NCBI GenBank assembly: GCA_944392185.1
Contig: CALXVW010000045.1
Coordinates: forward strand, 1 to 7,800
DNA: 7,800 nt
Direction of reading: 5' to 3'
Source: an uncultured Alphaproteobacteria bacterium
GTDB lineage: Bacteria; Pseudomonadota; Alphaproteobacteria; RF32; CAG-239
Shown here: positions 6,359 to 7,800 of the stretch, piece after piece
How positions within the stretch are numbered: the stretch's first letter is position 1
Layout: the number at the start of each line of letters is the position of its first letter
Position numbers and translations under genes: made by a program
Notes under the pieces: model-generated
Seen by the model: only the letters and a program-made list of their open reading frames with translations
Databases searched by the model: none
What the model was told of the DNA's origin: nothing

Positions 6359-7165
6359 TTAAATACGTTTAATCAGGCCTACCACGCGCCCTATAATACG
6401 GCATTCGTCTATTGAACGTTCATAGGTGCTGTGCTTCGGGTTGTCGGAAATAATCTTCAAGGTCTGCGGATCTGTGTTGGGAATAAGCTCGATTCGCTTA
6501 ATAGCCACACCCAGGCCATCCCAAAGGGCAAAAACACCGGCCGGAGAGGGAATTCGTCCCTTGGCAGAGGTATCAACAATAACCTTGTCGCCGGTAGCAA
6601 TGGTGGGATACATGCTGTCGCCCAAAGCCTCAATGATGTAAACATTTTTAGTCTGCACATTCATCTCATTTAGATATTCGGAAGGAATCTTCCAGTTATC
6701 TTTAATGCGGCGTGAAGAAAGATTGTCGGCATTGTAGTTATAAGAGATATCATTTAAGAATCCGGTGGAGATATCCCAAGTGTCTTTAATGTTGTCTTGA
6801 GAGATTGTGTTGCCGAACTCATCGGTTGTGTTGATGAGGCTTGCACCAGAGGCGTTGCCGCAACCGCCGTAGACGTCAATTTCGGGAATAGAGTTTTCGG
6901 GTTCGCGGTAAGCGTAGTCGGATTCGTTCTTGCTCAAGAATTGAATATCCTCAGACAGCCCGGAATTAAAATCGAGCATACTATCGAGTCTCACCTTAAG
7001 AATCGCGGCGGCTTTGGCGACTCTATCCAAGGGAATGGCTTTTGTTTTGCCTGAGAAAAGTTCATATATGCGGCTTGGCGGCCAGTTTAAATCTTTTGCG
7101 AATCGGGAGGGATTACTTCCGAGTTCTGTTAATCTGTCTCTCAGCCAATTCCATCGTTGTTGCAT
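6359..7165 (-). CDS. LexA/CI-like S24-family phage-type repressor
   Basis: 268 aa; ATG at 7165 with AAGGAG 8 nt upstream. A DNA-binding helix-turn-helix lies at about residues 15-55 (SRFAKDLNWPPSRIYELFSG). A linker region follows, then the S24 peptidase domain (about 172-268): nucleophile Ser184 in EALGDSMYPTIATGDKVIVD and general-base Lys223 in GVAIKRIEL. The likely self-cleavage site is Cys102-Gly103 in VYGGCGNASG, as in UmuD and some phage repressors. By family, such proteins keep a mobile element silent until RecA-stimulated self-cleavage after DNA damage. An unusual feature is an internal repeat: IKDTWDISTGFLNDI (126-140) and IKDNWKIPSEYLNEM (154-168). It is divergent from the gene at 7339, with three operator-like dyads between them, two of which lie in its own promoter, suggesting autoregulation. 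Confidence 0.9.
   Translation of the reverse strand: MQQRWNWLRDRLTELGSNPSRFAKDLNWPPSRIYELFSGKTKAIPLDRVAKAAAILKVRLDSMLDFNSGLSEDIQFLSKNESDYAYREPENSIPEIDVYGGCGNASGASLINTTDEFGNTISQDNIKDTWDISTGFLNDISYNYNADNLSSRRIKDNWKIPSEYLNEMNVQTKNVYIIEALGDSMYPTIATGDKVIVDTSAKGRIPSPAGVFALWDGLGVAIKRIELIPNTDPQTLKIISDNPKHSTYERSIDECRIIGRVVGLIKRI
6396..6410. promoter_or_regulatory. Possible extra operator inside the repressor gene
   Basis: ATACG-GCATT-CGTCT matches the operator arms at 9 of 10 positions. It lies in the repressor coding sequence, near its 3' end, 56 bp (centre to centre) from O4. It may be a fortuitous match, since these bases also code for the ECRII part of the protein. Confidence 0.2.
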
Positions 7166-7196
7166 AACTATGGCTCCTTATAAGTTTTTGTTTTTA

Positions 7197-7211
7197 ATAC
7201 GAACAGAGTAT
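7197..7211. promoter_or_regulatory. Operator-like dyad O3
   Basis: ATACG-AACAG-AGTAT, 9 of 10 arm positions. It lies in the repressor leader over its predicted -10 region, so it would serve negative autoregulation. It shares ATACGAACAG exactly with the dyad at 7235-7249. Confidence 0.55.
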
Positions 7212-7233
7212 CTTTTAAAATGCTTTTTGTAAA
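7205..7233 (-). promoter_or_regulatory. Possible promoter of the repressor gene
   Basis: On the minus strand TTTACA (7228-7233), 17-bp spacer and TACTCT (7205-7210). The -10 box is weak but keeps the T1, A2 and T6 positions. The start would be near 7198, with a leader of about 33 nt. Confidence 0.35.
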
Positions 7234-7234
7234 T

Positions 7235-7249
7235 ATACGAACAGTGTAG
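7235..7249. promoter_or_regulatory. Operator-like dyad O2
   Basis: ATACG-AACAG-TGTAG, with one good half-site and a second half at 3 of 5. It is shared between the two divergent promoters: just upstream of the repressor -35 box, and 10 bp upstream of the TTGACT box of the rightward gene. Centre to centre it is 38 bp from O3 and 36 bp from O1. Confidence 0.5.
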
Positions 7250-7259
7250 AAAAAAGCAC

Positions 7260-7302
7260 TTGACTTGCCGATACGCAAATCGTATTTAATATATACTATA
7301 AT
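7260..7302 (+). promoter_or_regulatory. Promoter region of the rightward 149-aa gene
   Basis: A strong -35 box TTGACT lies at 7260-7265. Two -10 candidates exist: TTTAAT (7285-7290, 19-bp spacer) and a perfect TATAAT (7297-7302, whose own -35 position falls in the operator and is poor). Either way the operator at 7271-7285 lies inside the promoter, so binding there would repress the gene. Confidence 0.5.
7271..7285. promoter_or_regulatory. Operator dyad O1, perfect arms
   Basis: ATACG-CAAAT-CGTAT, exact arms, inside the rightward promoter 5 bp after the TTGACT box. The repressor gene next to it is the obvious candidate for the binding protein. Confidence 0.65.
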
Positions 7303-7338
7303 AGTTATTAATATTTTATTTACAAGAGGAAAATGCTC

Positions 7339-7788
7339 ATGGATACCGCAAAAACGCATTCAAATGGTTTGGAAAAGAATGAAAATTCAGAGCCGTTGTT
7401 GTATCGGCGTCGTCTGCAAGATATCAGAATTTGGCGCCATATCAGCGAAAAAGGGTTTGAAAGAGTAGCGGTAAGGCTATGCCAGGGATATAAATTTATC
7501 TGTTGGGGCGGCAGAATGAGAACATCTTCTTGGTCAGAGAAAATATCGCGTAGTTATCACCAAGACGTAGACAGTTTCAATAACGATTCGTTGGATTATC
7601 TTATGCATTGCAAGAAAGATTATTTGCGTTGGGCAGAGGCTTGCGAGCAAGAAGGGGTTAATCACAGAGCGGTGATGGAGATAATTTTTTTTGGCCGCAA
7701 TACGACAGAAGTAGAAAAGATGTTTCGTCATCGTCATGGCTGGGCATTAAAGAATATGATACAAGCCTTTGAATTATATAGAAAATAG
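7339..7788 (+). CDS. Unknown protein, 149 aa, divergent from the S24 repressor
   Basis: Two in-frame ATGs compete: 7333 lies only 2 nt after AGGA (7327-7330), while 7339 has the usual 8-nt gap, so 7339 (MDTAKTHSNG) is preferred. The product is basic and rich in Arg, Trp and Tyr, with no signal peptide or membrane segment. The N-terminal part has YRRRLQDIRIWRHISEKGF. The C-terminal 65 residues (from LDYLMHCKKDYLRWAEACEQ to the end) look like a helical bundle in which NTTEVEKMFRHRHGW could form a helix-turn-helix. This tail vaguely resembles the C-terminal domain of alphaproteobacterial DUF6456-type proteins, a low-confidence impression from memory. Its place, divergent from the repressor and under operator control, is where phages keep cro, cII or early regulators, so a DNA-binding regulator is the leading guess. 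Confidence 0.75.
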   Translation: MDTAKTHSNGLEKNENSEPLLYRRRLQDIRIWRHISEKGFERVAVRLCQGYKFICWGGRMRTSSWSEKISRSYHQDVDSFNNDSLDYLMHCKKDYLRWAEACEQEGVNHRAVMEIIFFGRNTTEVEKMFRHRHGWALKNMIQAFELYRK

Positions 7789-7800
7789 CAAAAGTTATCC
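7789..7800. other. Window end, no feature
   Basis: Twelve bases after the stop codon of the 149-aa gene; too short to interpret. The accessory region probably continues to the right. Confidence 0.5.

Noticed and set aside
6797..7054. Plus-strand reading frame of 85 aa within the repressor
   Set aside because: Shadow of the S24 repressor gene; the minus-strand reading has clear HTH and S24 motifs.
7168..7359. Minus-strand reading frame of 63 aa across the divergent promoter region
   Set aside because: It covers the operators and promoters and overlaps the start of the 149-aa gene; no good RBS and no family likeness.
7534..7737. Minus-strand reading frame of 67 aa opposite the 149-aa gene
   Set aside because: No ribosome binding site, and the plus-strand frame has better start context and a promoter.

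Overview
The window looks like a chromosomal segment of an AT-rich Gram-negative bacterium, most likely an alphaproteobacterium. This is inferred from the gene styles: a HisRS with the RFDLTVPLAKYVA / VYRGERPQKGRFREFYQCD type of core, a large MscS-family channel with signal peptide, and an S24 repressor of the alphaproteobacterial phage type. No 16S or other decisive marker is present, so the taxon is tentative.

Positions 1-681 (minus strand) hold the N-terminal half of histidyl-tRNA synthetase (hisS), cut by the window edge. A 189-bp divergent promoter region follows. Then comes a tight three-gene plus-strand operon, 871-5636. Its first gene is an aspartate-semialdehyde-dehydrogenase-like protein that has lost all the catalytic residues and resembles the USG-1 pseudoenzyme rather than true Asd. 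The second is an 816-aa multi-pass MscS-type mechanosensitive channel. The third is a MurD-family peptidoglycan ligase that overlaps the channel gene by 11 bp. The operon suggests an envelope theme (wall precursor synthesis plus osmotic safety valve), with the pseudoenzyme of unknown role. A complete tRNA-Thr(CGT) with encoded CCA follows at 5703-5778, then a terminator that can work in both directions.

From 5797 to the right edge the content changes to an accessory, phage- or island-like region. Three minus-strand genes read toward the tRNA: an S24/LexA-type repressor (6359-7165), an 89-aa orphan (6002-6271) and a 58-aa orphan (5797-5973). A divergent 149-aa unknown gene (7339-7788) is read to the right. 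The layout resembles a phage immunity region: repressor, divergent partner gene, and operators between them.

The most interesting signal is a set of at least five related 15-bp dyads (ATACG-N5-CGTAT type), three between the repressor and the divergent gene and two upstream of the 89-aa gene. At both regulated promoters one site lies just upstream of the -35 box and a second just downstream of it, with centres 36 bp apart. This suggests one repressor controlling a small regulon: itself, the divergent gene and the orphan pair. A perfect 10-bp-arm palindrome also sits directly before the 89-aa gene. No integrase, structural phage gene or second att copy is in the window, so a prophage or island boundary at the tRNA is only an inference.
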